Position numbers and translations under genes: made by a program. From assembly GCF_001921745.1 (NCBI RefSeq), contig NZ_MRYA01000006.1, forward strand, positions 62,001-126,000: a stretch of 64,000 bases of DNA, in the 5' to 3' direction. Positions 8,606-17,580 of this stretch are shown piece after piece. The notes under the pieces were generated by a model that was not told the origin of the DNA, ran no database searches, and worked only from the letters and a program-made list of their open reading frames with translations. Numbering within the stretch: the stretch's first letter is position 1; the number at the start of each line of letters is the position of its first letter. This stretch comes from Psychrobacter sp. Cmf 22.2. Its GTDB lineage: Bacteria; Pseudomonadota; Gammaproteobacteria; Pseudomonadales; Moraxellaceae.

Positions 8606-9196
8606 ATGAAAAAAAATATATATTCGGCGATTATTGTTTTTGGCAGCGCTTTGGTCTTATCCGCATGTCAAACTACGCCACAATTAGTAGCGGCTAATCA
8701 GCAAGCGCCTATCGTAGCGCCCGTCGTTCCAGCGATTTTAGACTCAGATGGCGATGGCATTCCTGATGACATCGACCAATGTCCTGCTACGCCGTGGAAT
8801 GTAGTCATCGATGAAAGAGGCTGTCCCCATTCCTTACTTTTTGGTGAAAACGAATTTATGATGGAAGCTAGAGCCTATTATGATGAAAATAGCAGTGAGA
8901 TAAAAAGTGAGTATTATGAACAGCTAGATAACGCAGGCAAAAAAATGCAAGATCATTTGGACGCTGTCATGCGTGTTGAAGGGCATATATCCAAGCGTGA
9001 AGAAACTAGCGCCAATCAAACGTTATCAAGATACCGTGTGGAAGGGATTAAAAATTATATGACCATGAAACATAATATTGATCCTGATCGCATTAAGACC
9101 GTTTACTATGGATCAGAGCGCCCAATTGCGACAAATGACGCCGAAAACAGTTGGCTCAACCAGCGTAATTATGCACTTATTAGCAATGTTGAGTAA
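8606..9196 (+). CDS. OmpA-like lipoprotein with thrombospondin-3-type repeat (1 of 2)
   Basis: Product 196 aa. A signal peptide ends in lipobox LSAC, Cys about 20; residue +2 is Gln, so outer-membrane sorting is expected. Residues about 46-73 hold an Asp-rich calcium-binding motif (DSDGDGIPDDIDQCP), then an OmpA C-terminal domain. The LSRYRVEGIKNYM stretch corresponds to the helix with the peptidoglycan-contacting Arg. Excellent RBS (AAGGAGG) 17 bases after the previous stop, so it may be cotranscribed with the hydroxylase. It likely tethers outer membrane to peptidoglycan. It has a tandem paralogue at 9274. Confidence 0.87.
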   Translation: MKKNIYSAIIVFGSALVLSACQTTPQLVAANQQAPIVAPVVPAILDSDGDGIPDDIDQCPATPWNVVIDERGCPHSLLFGENEFMMEARAYYDENSSEIKSEYYEQLDNAGKKMQDHLDAVMRVEGHISKREETSANQTLSRYRVEGIKNYMTMKHNIDPDRIKTVYYGSERPIATNDAENSWLNQRNYALISNVE

Positions 9197-9273
9197 TATA
9201 TTGAACATTTTAAAAAACGTGAAAGTGATGATAGGCAAGGCCTTTAGTTATTCTAGATGAAGAGAGCGTAATA

Positions 9274-9969
9274 ATGACCATTAAAACCCATCGCACGTTG
9301 TTGTTACTAGCAGCATCTATAATATTAGCTGGCTGCCAAACTACCGAAACTATACCGCCCAAAACTATACCGCAATATGAAAACATCAGGACGATGCAGG
9401 CGGATAGCGATTTAGATGGCGATGGTGTGCTTGATGCCATAGATGAATGCCCTGAAACGCCACCTAACGTAGTGGTCGATGCTAAAGGCTGTCCAGTAGT
9501 GGTTTATACAGGTTCGCTAGAAATGCAGTTGCAAGGATTTTTTGAACCGATGAGCAGTCAATTAACTGACGAATATGATCAAGCACTTGCAATAATTGAA
9601 GAAAACCTTCATGAACAACCAGATGCCAAGGTTTTTATTTTTGGTCATGTAGCATCAAACGAGCTTGCGATGATAGCGCCTAATGAAAATAATTTATCAC
9701 GTAACCGTGCTATTAATGTCAGGAATAGGTTAGTAGAAAAGCCTCACATTACCTCTGATCGTATTTCTACTTATGATTGCTCAGATAGATATCCATTTAT
9801 AGCTACAGACTTTAGCGAAAGTGATCTTGCAGGTATAGAGTCAAAAGATAGAAGGGTAACTGTCAAAGCAAGTACGCAAGTCAAAGACCTAGCAAATATA
9901 GAAAACCCAAGTGATCGGAAAAACTATGAACCATATCTAAAGCGCTGCGAGATATTTAAATCTGAATGA
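9274..9969 (+). CDS. OmpA-like lipoprotein with thrombospondin-3-type repeat (2 of 2)
   Basis: Product 231 aa, same layout as its neighbour: lipobox LAGC followed by QTT, Asp-rich motif DSDLDGDGVLDAIDECPETP (about 50-69), a cysteine pair spanning the NVVVDAKGC turn, and a diverged OmpA domain (FIFGHVASNE, then LSRNRAINVRNRLVE). The last 40 residues have no counterpart in the first copy and add a further Cys (KRCEIF). The pair arose by tandem duplication and has diverged considerably. An outer-membrane, peptidoglycan-associated location is inferred from the family. Confidence 0.83.
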   Translation: MTIKTHRTLLLLAASIILAGCQTTETIPPKTIPQYENIRTMQADSDLDGDGVLDAIDECPETPPNVVVDAKGCPVVVYTGSLEMQLQGFFEPMSSQLTDEYDQALAIIEENLHEQPDAKVFIFGHVASNELAMIAPNENNLSRNRAINVRNRLVEKPHITSDRISTYDCSDRYPFIATDFSESDLAGIESKDRRVTVKASTQVKDLANIENPSDRKNYEPYLKRCEIFKSE

Positions 9970-9993
9970 TAACGTCAAAAAAACGGTCGGTTT

Positions 9994-10902
9994 TTAAAAA
10001 GCCGAAAACAGCACCATCAACACTGGCGAGACAATATTAATAATAAAGCCAAAACTAATCGCCAGTGGCACCACTTTTAACCCGCCAGATTGTTGGATAA
10101 TCGGCAAGGTAAAGTCCAAACTGGTCGCGCCGCCAAGGCCGACCGCTGCTGATGGATACTTACGCATAAAGACGGGAATAAATAATAGCGCAAAAAACTC
10201 ACGTATCAAGTCATTGAACAGCGCGACACTGCCCCAAACTGCGCCATAAGCATCGGTCATGACGATTGCTGATAGCGAATACCAACCAAAGCCAGACGCT
10301 AGTGCCAAACCTTTCGTCCACGATACATCGCTAAATATCAGCGCAAAGACAAGGCCGCCCACCAATATCGATAACGTAAAGATAATACTCATCTCAACGC
10401 CGCGCTTATTGAGCAGAACTTCTTTTAGGGTGATGCCCGAGCCTTTGAGGCCGATACCGACCAATAAGATCAATATCATCAGCATGACGGTCATGGTGTT
10501 TTCAGGCGGCATATAACCTGCCGGTAAGAAATAACCAATCACCATGCCAATCACGACACAAATCACTTGTGCTAAGCTACCGCGGATACTGACGCGGTGC
10601 TCTTTGGATTTGACGCTGGGTTTTTTGGCATGCCACGGGCGCAGACGGTCAAAAAGCATGAGCGCAAACAAACCACTGCCAATGGTCAGTATCGATAAGA
10701 TGGTGACATATAGGGCGATTTCGCCTATTTGGTTACCCAGCCCTTCTACTTGTGACAGCTCAATACCGATAAGGGTTAAGATGACATAAACCAAGTACGA
10801 CAAGCCTTTATCAGCAAGCCTAGTCATTTTAGGATTAGAGGGAATGGCAAAGCCAATAAACATTGGCATTAATACCAAAACAAGGGTAACTAGGCTTTGC
10901 AT
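9994..10902 (-). CDS. lysO: LysO-family lysine exporter
   Basis: Product about 302 aa from the ATG at 10902. An upstream ATG at 10932 is in frame but has no RBS, and the family starts directly with the membrane helix. Eight or so hydrophobic segments are visible, including the family-typical GLKGSGITLKEVLLNKRG loop and the SGFGWYSLSAIVMTDAYGAV region, where LysO has its conserved membrane acidic residues. E. coli LysO (YbjE, 299 aa) exports L-lysine and its toxic analogue thialysine. It converges on the lipoprotein gene at 9969 with only 24 bp between. Confidence 0.88.
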   Translation of the reverse strand: MQSLVTLVLVLMPMFIGFAIPSNPKMTRLADKGLSYLVYVILTLIGIELSQVEGLGNQIGEIALYVTILSILTIGSGLFALMLFDRLRPWHAKKPSVKSKEHRVSIRGSLAQVICVVIGMVIGYFLPAGYMPPENTMTVMLMILILLVGIGLKGSGITLKEVLLNKRGVEMSIIFTLSILVGGLVFALIFSDVSWTKGLALASGFGWYSLSAIVMTDAYGAVWGSVALFNDLIREFFALLFIPVFMRKYPSAAVGLGGATSLDFTLPIIQQSGGLKVVPLAISFGFIINIVSPVLMVLFSAF

Positions 10903-11012
10903 GATGATGTGCTCGCAGCTTTTTGAAGGCATTTTTAGGGAGCTGGAGATTGTATCATATTAGGCTATAAATGCTGGAACGAGTGGACAAAAATTGCCAT
11001 ATTCTCACTATT

Positions 11013-12962
11013 TTATAGGGTGCCAACGGCTGATTGCGAATGCTTATCTTGCTGGCTATATTCTTGATTAACTGCAATAGATTTATCAGATGGATGAATT
11101 TGGCTAGGCAGACTGTCTAATAAAGGGTTAATCACACTCACTTTAGGTTTGCTCGCTAAGTCAGGATAATCCTTGCGGTAATGCCCGCCGCGACTCTCAT
11201 GACGCTGATAAGCCGACTGTATAATCAAGGTCGCTAACTGCAACTGTCTTGCTAATTGAAAGTAAGGCAAACCGTTTAGAATAGCGGCCTTATCCTTATT
11301 ACCGATAGCTATTTGATTGGGGTTTACGCAGTTAAGCTGCTGCTGCCACTTCTGAATTTGTACCAGCGCTTGTTCTAATTGCTCGGCGCTGCGAGTGATG
11401 CCCAGATGCGAGGTCATTAATTCTTTTAATCGGGTGGTTATGCCAGCGATGTCAGTATTTGTACTGGTGCGGACATTGACGTTGTGATGGTCGTTAGCAT
11501 GGCGTTGGTATTCAATGGGCGATGGCAAGGTAATACGCTGACAGCCTGCCAGCATCGGCGGGGTCCAAATATCATAGATGGACTGCTCTGAGTTAGTATA
11601 AATGGATGTGGCATCTGGTTTTTTAGTTGCTTGTAGATAGCGCGGGATATCGGCGGCGATATGGCGTCCGACCACCACGCACTCTAGCAACGAGTTACTG
11701 GCCAAGCGATTGGCGCCGTGTAGGCCTGTATAAGCAACTTCTCCCGCCGCATAGAGTCCTGTCACATCGGTCAAGCCATTAGCAGAAGTAACCACGCCGC
11801 CGCAGCTATAATGCGCGGTGGGGGCAACTGGGATCGGGTTGGTGGTGATGTCGATGCCAAGGTCTAATAGTGTTTGATAAATCTGCGGAAAGTGTGCTTG
11901 GAGAAATGCCGCTGGCAAATGACTGACATCGAGATGAACGTAGCCAAGTCCATTGATGCTAATTTGCTCAGCGATAGCACGAGCGACGATGTCTCGCGGT
12001 GCTAGCTCTGCGCGTGCGTCAATATCTAGCATAAAGCGTTTACCCGTCTGCGGACAATATAACCGTCCACCTTCACCGCGTAATGCCTCAGATATCAAAA
12101 AACTACTCTCGCCAAGTGCCAGACCTGTGGGATGGAATTGGATAAATTCTAAATTTGCTAAGCGGCAACCCGCTTGCCATGCCATCATAATCCCATCACC
12201 GACACAGACATTGGGTGCGCTGGCACGTTTAAACAACTGTCCTAGACCGCCACTGGCCAACACCACTGCGCGACTATAAAAAGTCAGCGTGCGCTGGTTG
12301 TCATGATCAAAAACAAGTGCACCTCGGCAATGATTGTCAGTATTTTTTAGCAGATGAAGCGCTTCATGATAGGGCAGGATGGTGATATTAGACGCCGCTT
12401 GCGCTTTTATAACGAGGGCTTCCATAATATGTCGGCCAGTGGCATCATCAGCATGAGCGACGCGCCGGCAGCCATGGCCGCCTTCTTTGGTCAAGTGTAA
12501 GTCGCTGGTTTGTAAGGCTGTCGTCTCAAAGCCTCTCTGATAAAGGGTTTTAAGCCTGTTTAATGTCGCTATTTTTTCTGCTGGCGCGTGTTGTTTTGGG
12601 AGGCGAGTAAAGGGCACGCCTTGCTCGCACAGCCATTGCACCGCTTGCTCGCCTGAGCTTAGTATCTCTGTGGTGTTTTTTGCCTCGCACAATCCTGCGC
12701 CAGCGATGAGCGTATCAGCGATATGATCAGCGGCGCAGTCTTTGGCATCCAAACTTGCCGCGATACCGCCTTGAGCATAATGACTGGAGCAAACGTCCAG
12801 CGCCGCTTTACTTAGTATCGTCACGTTAAGTGTTTGCGGTAAGGCCAGCGCCGTGCTCAATCCTGCAAGACCTGCGCCAATGATCAACACATCTGTGTGT
12901 CTGACGCCATGGATATCATCAGCAGGGGTGCTTGTATTAGCGGCTGTATGCGCCTCACTCAT
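11013..12962 (-). CDS. nadB: L-aspartate oxidase
   Basis: Product 649 aa, about 100 longer than the E. coli enzyme. The start ATG at 12962 is one base after the nadA stop, with GGAG nine bases upstream. FAD motif LIIGAGLAGLSTA (residues about 26-38), substrate and flavin region SSHYAQGGIAAS, and GLHGANRLASNSLLECVV near residue 420. The extra length is an N-terminal polar stretch of about 22 residues and a C-terminal tail and linker. The enzyme oxidises L-aspartate to iminoaspartate, which NadA condenses with dihydroxyacetone phosphate. The nadA-nadB order on the minus strand forms an operon probably under NadQ control. Confidence 0.96.
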   Translation of the reverse strand: MSEAHTAANTSTPADDIHGVRHTDVLIIGAGLAGLSTALALPQTLNVTILSKAALDVCSSHYAQGGIAASLDAKDCAADHIADTLIAGAGLCEAKNTTEILSSGEQAVQWLCEQGVPFTRLPKQHAPAEKIATLNRLKTLYQRGFETTALQTSDLHLTKEGGHGCRRVAHADDATGRHIMEALVIKAQAASNITILPYHEALHLLKNTDNHCRGALVFDHDNQRTLTFYSRAVVLASGGLGQLFKRASAPNVCVGDGIMMAWQAGCRLANLEFIQFHPTGLALGESSFLISEALRGEGGRLYCPQTGKRFMLDIDARAELAPRDIVARAIAEQISINGLGYVHLDVSHLPAAFLQAHFPQIYQTLLDLGIDITTNPIPVAPTAHYSCGGVVTSANGLTDVTGLYAAGEVAYTGLHGANRLASNSLLECVVVGRHIAADIPRYLQATKKPDATSIYTNSEQSIYDIWTPPMLAGCQRITLPSPIEYQRHANDHHNVNVRTSTNTDIAGITTRLKELMTSHLGITRSAEQLEQALVQIQKWQQQLNCVNPNQIAIGNKDKAAILNGLPYFQLARQLQLATLIIQSAYQRHESRGGHYRKDYPDLASKPKVSVINPLLDSLPSQIHPSDKSIAVNQEYSQQDKHSQSAVGTL

Positions 12963-12963
12963 A

Positions 12964-14103
12964 TTAGGCAGCTCCAACGTTAGCAAATAGTGCGCGGTCT
13001 TTGACAATGTCACCGCTCGCTGTCACGCGTTTCTTTTGCGCTTCGGCAAAATCAAGCATGCGTTGTAAAGGCTTTTTGGCGGCCGCTGCCAGCTCAGGCG
13101 TCAACATGACCTCACCGCTTCGCTGCGTCAGACACTGCTCGATGCCTTTTAGGCCATTCATCGCCATCCACGGGCAAAACGCGCAGCTCTTACAGCTGGC
13201 GCTGTCGCCAGCGGTCGGTGCGGCCAAAAAGCGCTTGTTTGGCGAGCGTTTTTGCATCTCGTGCAAGATGCCCAAATCGGTCGCTACGATAAAGGTCTCG
13301 GCATCCATCTCATAGGTTGAGCTGAGCAGCTTACTGGTCGAGCCGACGACGTCAGCGAGCGCGACCACGCTATCGGGCGACTCTGGATGTACCAACACTT
13401 TGGCGTCAGGGTGCTCCTCTTTCAATTGCAGCAGCTCGGTCGCCTTAAACTCATTGTGCACAAGACAAGAGCCTTGCCAGAGCAGCATGTCTGCGCCAGT
13501 CTCACGAGCGATATATTTGCCCAAATGACGGTCAGGCCCCCAAATGATAGGTTCACCTTGCGCATGTAAATAACGGACGATATCGATACCGACAGAGGAG
13601 GTCACCACCCAGTCGGCACGCGCTTTGACCGCGGCACTGGTATTGGCATAAACCACCACGGTACGCTCAGGATGGGCGTCGCAAAATGCGGCAAACTCAT
13701 CTGCAGGACAGCCCAAATCAAGCGAGCATTCCGCTGCTAAATCAGGCATCAGGACGGTCTTTTCCATGCTTAGAATTTTTGCTGACTCGCCCATAAAGCG
13801 CACGCCTGCCACCACCAATGTCTGCGCTTCATGTGCTTGTCCAAAGCGCGCCATCTCAAGCGAGTCACCGACACAGCCGCCAGTCGCCAAAGCCAAATCC
13901 TGAATAAAAGGATCGACATAATAATGAGCGACGAGCACAGCGTTATGCGCTTTTAGCAAGTGCTTGATATTTTCTTCAACCGCCAGCCGCTCAGAGCGTG
14001 GCAACTCGGTAGGTATCTTTGCTCTGGCGTATTCGGTGGTCATCTGAGTGGCGATGCGCTGGTCGGTACTCATGATAGGGGCGTCGTACGGATAAGTTTT
14101 CAT
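12964..14103 (-). CDS. nadA: Quinolinate synthase A
   Basis: Product about 379 aa. The start at 14103 (AAAGG eight bases upstream) is preferred over the ATG at 14181, which would add non-conserved sequence. The three Fe-S cysteines are present: C77 in ATGGCVGDS, one in [13 protein letters not shown] (about 211) and those in CKSCAFCPW (about 304-308). The motif [18 protein letters not shown] is typical. NadA makes quinolinate from iminoaspartate and dihydroxyacetone phosphate using an oxygen-sensitive [4Fe-4S] cluster. It is first in the nadA-nadB operon, and its promoter is overlapped by a perfect palindrome at 14194-14214. Confidence 0.97.
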   Translation of the reverse strand: MKTYPYDAPIMSTDQRIATQMTTEYARAKIPTELPRSERLAVEENIKHLLKAHNAVLVAHYYVDPFIQDLALATGGCVGDSLEMARFGQAHEAQTLVVAGVRFMGESAKILSMEKTVLMPDLAAECSLDLGCPADEFAAFCDAHPERTVVVYANTSAAVKARADWVVTSSVGIDIVRYLHAQGEPIIWGPDRHLGKYIARETGADMLLWQGSCLVHNEFKATELLQLKEEHPDAKVLVHPESPDSVVALADVVGSTSKLLSSTYEMDAETFIVATDLGILHEMQKRSPNKRFLAAPTAGDSASCKSCAFCPWMAMNGLKGIEQCLTQRSGEVMLTPELAAAAKKPLQRMLDFAEAQKKRVTASGDIVKDRALFANVGAA

Positions 14104-14192
14104 AGCTGCAACCTTTCCTTTGGTGCGATAGTGACACATCATATGTCGTAATATTGGGGTGATTTGCTGAAGCAAAATCATAAATTGTTTTA

Positions 14193-14220
14193 ATTATGCT
14201 CATTTTGAGCATAAAAACAA
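14193..14220 (-). promoter_or_regulatory. Predicted nadA promoter
   Basis: On the minus strand TTGTTT and CATAAT are separated by 16 bases, 90 bases upstream of the nadA ATG. The spacer and -10 are covered by the palindrome at 14194-14214, an arrangement suited to repression. Confidence 0.6.
14194..14214. promoter_or_regulatory. Predicted NadQ operator at nadA
   Basis: Perfect inverted repeat: arms TTATGCTCA and TGAGCATAA around TTT. A near copy lies upstream of nadC (15552-15572). The regulator gene sits between the two operons. Assignment to NadQ is inference from position and repetition. Confidence 0.7.
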
Positions 14221-14380
14221 GGGGTTTTTTATGATTTTTCTAACTGTATTAAGGCGTGAGGCTCGGCTGATGTTACAGCGACAGACTATGATCGTCTTAG
14301 ATTCGAGCTATACTAGGGCGTATCAATGTTATATAGATAAACGGTGCTAACGACTGCTGTAGCACGGCTGTTTTGATTGT

Positions 14381-14431
14381 ATACTGAGTTTGTTTTTGTA
14401 CTCAGCTTGTTTATGTACTGAGTTTAATTTT
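14381..14431. repeat. Three imperfect 17-bp tandem repeats before nadQ
   Basis: Units ATACTGAGTTTGTTTTT, GTACTCAGCTTGTTTAT and GTACTGAGTTTAATTTT follow one another without gaps. They end 25 bases before the nadQ ATG, so they lie in its promoter or leader. Confidence 0.65.
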
Positions 14432-14455
14432 CTACCGAGGATGATAAATACACTT

Positions 14456-15505
14456 ATGACGTTGTCTTATTCACATGCGCATCAGCAAGGCAGTGGCACC
14501 ACCGAGGTGGTTGCCGTACTCGTTGCGATTACTGAGCATACCGCCCGTGTCCTAACGGTCGATCAGGGCAAGCTGTTGCCCAATGGGCCACTGATGCCGC
14601 TGCATCGCTCGTTGCAAGCAGGGGTGCGCCAGTGGGTGGAGGAACAGACGCAGCAGCCACTTGGGTATTTAGAGCAGCTTTATACCTTTGTCGATACCAA
14701 TAGACGCAATGTCGATGGTCATGCTTTAGTGTATGTCAGCTATCTAGGGCTGGTGCAGGAGACGCAGACGCCAAAGCTGCCAAGCCAAGCGCTATGGCGA
14801 GATTGGTATGATTATTTTCCATGGGAAAACCACTTAGATGGTGCGCCAAGTATCATTACCTCGTTTATTGTACCAGCGTTATTGGCATGGGCAGAGGAGG
14901 CAGATGATGCTATCACCCAGCAGCGGCGACGTCAGCGTATTGAGCTGTGTTGGGGCATCGGTGAAGCACATGTGATAAGCCAACAGTCCCCAAGCTTGGG
15001 TGCCAGCGCGGCCAGTCGGGAGCAGCTGCCAGAAAATAGAGAATGGGTCGCCGAGCATGTGTTGCTGCGCTATGAGATGCTTTATGAAGCAGGATTGATA
15101 CCTGAAGCGCCAAGCTACCCACCAAGCTACTTATCCAATGTGCTAACCGAGCTGCCCAAACACTGGTCGCAGCTGATAGGTGAGCCGATGTATTACGATC
15201 ATCGCCGCGTGATTGCCACTGCCATCTCTCGATTACGAGCCAAGATAGAGTATCGGCCACTGATTTTTGGTTTGATGCCCGATGTGTTCACTTTATCGCA
15301 GTTACAGCAGAGCGTAGAGGCGTTATCAGGTATGCGCCTGCATAAGCAAAACTTTCGCCGCCTGCTTGAGGCACAAAACCTAGTGATGGAAACAGGAGAG
15401 AGCAGTAGCGCCCAGCGCGGCCGGCCCGCCAAGCTGTATCGTTTTCGGCATGATATCGAGTTACAAAGCCTGCTTATGGATAGCAAGCTGCCCAAACGCA
15501 AATAA
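14456..15505 (+). CDS. nadQ: NadQ-type Nudix-related transcriptional regulator of NAD synthesis
   Basis: Product about 349 aa from the ATG at 14456; the frame opens at 14390, and the only GAGG lies 15 bases before this ATG, so the start is uncertain. Residues about 12-150 resemble a Nudix fold (EVVAVLVAITEHTARVLTV, then LGYLEQLYTFVDTNRR) but lack an intact Nudix catalytic box, as expected for a sensor. The C-terminal part (RVIATAISRLRAKIEYRPLI to QRGRPAKLYRFR) matches the winged-helix region of COG4111/NadQ proteins, which repress nadABC-type genes in alphaproteobacteria. Here it lies between nadA-nadB and nadC, with matching palindromes at both promoters. Family recognition is from memory; the DNA target is inferred. 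Confidence 0.82.
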   Translation: MTLSYSHAHQQGSGTTEVVAVLVAITEHTARVLTVDQGKLLPNGPLMPLHRSLQAGVRQWVEEQTQQPLGYLEQLYTFVDTNRRNVDGHALVYVSYLGLVQETQTPKLPSQALWRDWYDYFPWENHLDGAPSIITSFIVPALLAWAEEADDAITQQRRRQRIELCWGIGEAHVISQQSPSLGASAASREQLPENREWVAEHVLLRYEMLYEAGLIPEAPSYPPSYLSNVLTELPKHWSQLIGEPMYYDHRRVIATAISRLRAKIEYRPLIFGLMPDVFTLSQLQQSVEALSGMRLHKQNFRRLLEAQNLVMETGESSSAQRGRPAKLYRFRHDIELQSLLMDSKLPKRK

Positions 15506-15523
15506 TTAAATGACATTATTTTA

Positions 15524-15552
15524 TTGCAGGGCGGGGTGCTTTACGCTATATT
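15524..15552 (+). promoter_or_regulatory. Predicted nadC promoter
   Basis: TTGCAG and TATATT with a 17-base spacer, about 118 bases before the nadC ATG. The predicted operator begins at the last base of the -10 and would cover the transcription start. Confidence 0.6.
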
Positions 15553-15572
15553 TATGCTCATTTTGAGTCTAA
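15552..15572. promoter_or_regulatory. Predicted NadQ operator at nadC
   Basis: Left arm and spacer are identical to the nadA site (TTATGCTCA, TTT); the right arm TGAGTCTAA differs at two of nine bases. Its position over the likely transcription start fits repression. Confidence 0.65.
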
Positions 15573-15669
15573 AAAATGACCGTGATACCAGTGATATTAT
15601 TGCTATTTGTGATGATATCACTGGCGATGACATATTTATGAGGCAAATGCGCAACGATAAGGATAACCG

Positions 15670-16530
15670 ATGACAGGCAAACAAGAACCAGCATTAAATG
15701 AGGTGTTGCTACGCCCTTTAGTAGAGGCCGCTCTTACAGAGGATTTGGGCAGGCGCGGCGATATCACCTCACAAGCAACTATCCCAGCAGATATGCAAGC
15801 GCAGCTACAGATCAAAGCGCGCCAAGCAGGGGTTATCTGCGGTATGGATTTGGCGCGATTGGCCTTTGATATGGTCGATACGCAGATTGGTTTTGACGCT
15901 CAGGTCGCTGATGGTGAGAGGGTTAAGGCGGGGACAGTGCTGGCAATCGTTCGCGGTAATGCGCGTCATTTGCTCACTGCTGAGCGTACCGCGCTCAACT
16001 TTATGACGCACCTGAGCGGTATCGCGACCGCGACACGGCAGATCGTCGATAGTGTGGCTGCATACCCTGCGCAAATCACCTGTACGCGCAAAACCATTCC
16101 TGGCCTACGGACGGTACAAAAATATGCTGTACGCTGCGGCGGCGGGCGTAACCATCGCTTGGGGCTGGACGATGCAATTTTGATCAAAGATAATCATATT
16201 GCGATTGCAGGCGATATCGCAACTGCCATCAAGCAAGCGCAAGACTTCGCCGGTCATCTGATTCCGATTGAGGTAGAGGTCGACACCTTAGCGCAGTTAT
16301 CGCAGGCACTCGATGCTGGTGCAAGCTTGGTATTACTGGACAATATGACGCCTGATGTTTTGGCGCAAGCGGTGGCTATGTGCCAAGGCCGCGCCAAGAC
16401 AGAAGCTTCGGGAGGCATCACGCCTGAGACGGTGCAAGCGGTCGCCCAAACAGGGGTGGATTTCATCGCCATGGGTTATCTGACGCACAGTACCACCGCG
16501 CTCGATATCGGTCTTGATTTTAGCGCTTAA
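15670..16530 (+). CDS. nadC: Nicotinate-nucleotide pyrophosphorylase (carboxylating)
   Basis: Product 286 aa, normal length. Recognisable motifs: EDLGRRGDITSQA (residues about 20-32), TAERTALNFMTHLSGIAT, CTRKTIPGLRTVQKYAV (about 138-154) with the phosphoribosyl/quinolinate-binding Arg and Lys, the DAILIKDNHI segment, and EASGGITPETV near the C-terminus. It converts quinolinate and PRPP to nicotinate mononucleotide. Start ATG with AAGGA six bases upstream. Same direction as nadQ but 164 bp away, with its own promoter and operator. A strong terminator follows. Confidence 0.97.
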   Translation: MTGKQEPALNEVLLRPLVEAALTEDLGRRGDITSQATIPADMQAQLQIKARQAGVICGMDLARLAFDMVDTQIGFDAQVADGERVKAGTVLAIVRGNARHLLTAERTALNFMTHLSGIATATRQIVDSVAAYPAQITCTRKTIPGLRTVQKYAVRCGGGRNHRLGLDDAILIKDNHIAIAGDIATAIKQAQDFAGHLIPIEVEVDTLAQLSQALDAGASLVLLDNMTPDVLAQAVAMCQGRAKTEASGGITPETVQAVAQTGVDFIAMGYLTHSTTALDIGLDFSA

Positions 16531-16646
16531 TTACCGTTTAATTAATGATGATTTTCTCATTACTGAGGCGGGCAAATATTAACCAAAGTTAATGATTTAA
16601 TTAGGTTATCTGCCTATGCTACAATACCATTGCTAACCGCCTATTG

Positions 16647-16683
16647 GGTCATCGTTGCACTCGCACGATGACCTTATCTTTTT
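16647..16683 (+). terminator. nadC terminator
   Basis: GGTCATCGT and ACGATGACC form a perfect 9-bp stem with a 9-base loop, followed by TTATCTTTTT. It lies 116 bases after the nadC stop and before marC. Confidence 0.8.
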
Positions 16684-16717
16684 GCCTGGTTTTTACCGAT
16701 AGACAAGCGAGCGCTCA

Positions 16718-17359
16718 GTGAATACTGAAATTATCAAAATTATCTTAGCTTTTGTGGTATTGATTAATCCATTTAGTGCGCTAACACTGTTTTTAGACTT
16801 GACTCGCGGCTACTCGATGATCAATCGACGTAAAGTTGCACGTATTGCTTGCTTGACCATTTTTATTACTATCAGCTTTTTTACCGTAGCAGGCGAGACC
16901 TTGCTTAAGTTACTGGGTATCTCTATTGGCTCGTTTCAGTTGGCAGGTGGCATATTAGTTTTTTTAATCTCCCTTAATATGATGAATGGTGATGGTAACC
17001 CAGTAAAGCCCGATCAAGAAAACTTCGATGTTGATCATATACAAAGCGCTCCACCAAGCACTGCTTCAGCTGTCGTACCTCTCGCCATTCCTATGATGAT
17101 CGGACCTGGTGGCATCTCAACGGTTATTATTTATTCTTCACAAATTTCAGGTATCTTACGAGTCTCAGCGGTTCTTATTGCAGGCTTTTTGATCAGTCTT
17201 TTCTGTTATTTAGCACTGATGGCAGCAGGGCGTATCAGCCGTTTGTTAGGTGATACTGGACTTAATATCATGAGCCGAATCATGGGTATGTTGCTTGCAG
17301 CGGTTTCTATTGAAATCATCGTTAGCGGACTACGAACGTTATTCCCCGACCTAATATAG
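16718..17359 (+). CDS. MarC-family integral membrane protein (UPF0056)
   Basis: Product 213 aa with about six membrane helices. The N-terminal helix contains VVLINPFSALTLFL and a later loop has AIPMMIGPGGISTVIIYSS, both family signatures. Starts with GTG at 16718. E. coli MarC/YhgN/YchE relatives have no settled function; despite the name, MarC is not the multiple-antibiotic-resistance determinant. It stands alone between the nadC terminator and tmm. Confidence 0.88.
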   Translation: MNTEIIKIILAFVVLINPFSALTLFLDLTRGYSMINRRKVARIACLTIFITISFFTVAGETLLKLLGISIGSFQLAGGILVFLISLNMMNGDGNPVKPDQENFDVDHIQSAPPSTASAVVPLAIPMMIGPGGISTVIIYSSQISGILRVSAVLIAGFLISLFCYLALMAAGRISRLLGDTGLNIMSRIMGMLLAAVSIEIIVSGLRTLFPDLI

Positions 17360-17580
17360 AATGTATGAGCGTTTAGTCACCTAATCATCTAACCTTTTAC
17401 TTCTACTCAAAAACCATCGTATTCGTATACTCTTGCACTAAAAATAGTAGAAATCCTGTTTTGTTTAACAACGCCTTAAGTTCTGGTTTTGCTCATTAAT
17501 AACCAACTAGCAGTGCTCCTAAACACCATTGATAATTTTGTGTTATAGTAATTGTCCACTATTTTTAGCAGGAGTTGATC

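Larger units (their letters stand above)
14104..14455. other. Divergent nadA/nadQ intergenic region
   Basis: A 352-bp gap. It holds the nadA promoter and operator (14193-14220), a six-base inverted repeat GTGCTA/TAGCAC at 14344-14365, and three tandem 17-bp repeats at 14381-14431 directly before nadQ. No gene is seen in it. Confidence 0.7.

Noticed and set aside
9972..9999. CGG-T5-A5-GCCG near-palindrome between two convergent genes as a terminator
   Set aside because: The arms do not pair cleanly because of an extra G, and the core is only T/A; too weak to call.
11953..12279. Plus-strand 108-aa frame inside nadB
   Set aside because: Entirely antisense to a highly conserved coding region; composition follows nadB codon positions.
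14913..15516. Minus-strand frames inside nadQ
   Set aside because: Antisense to a recognisable regulator; no RBS and no family features.
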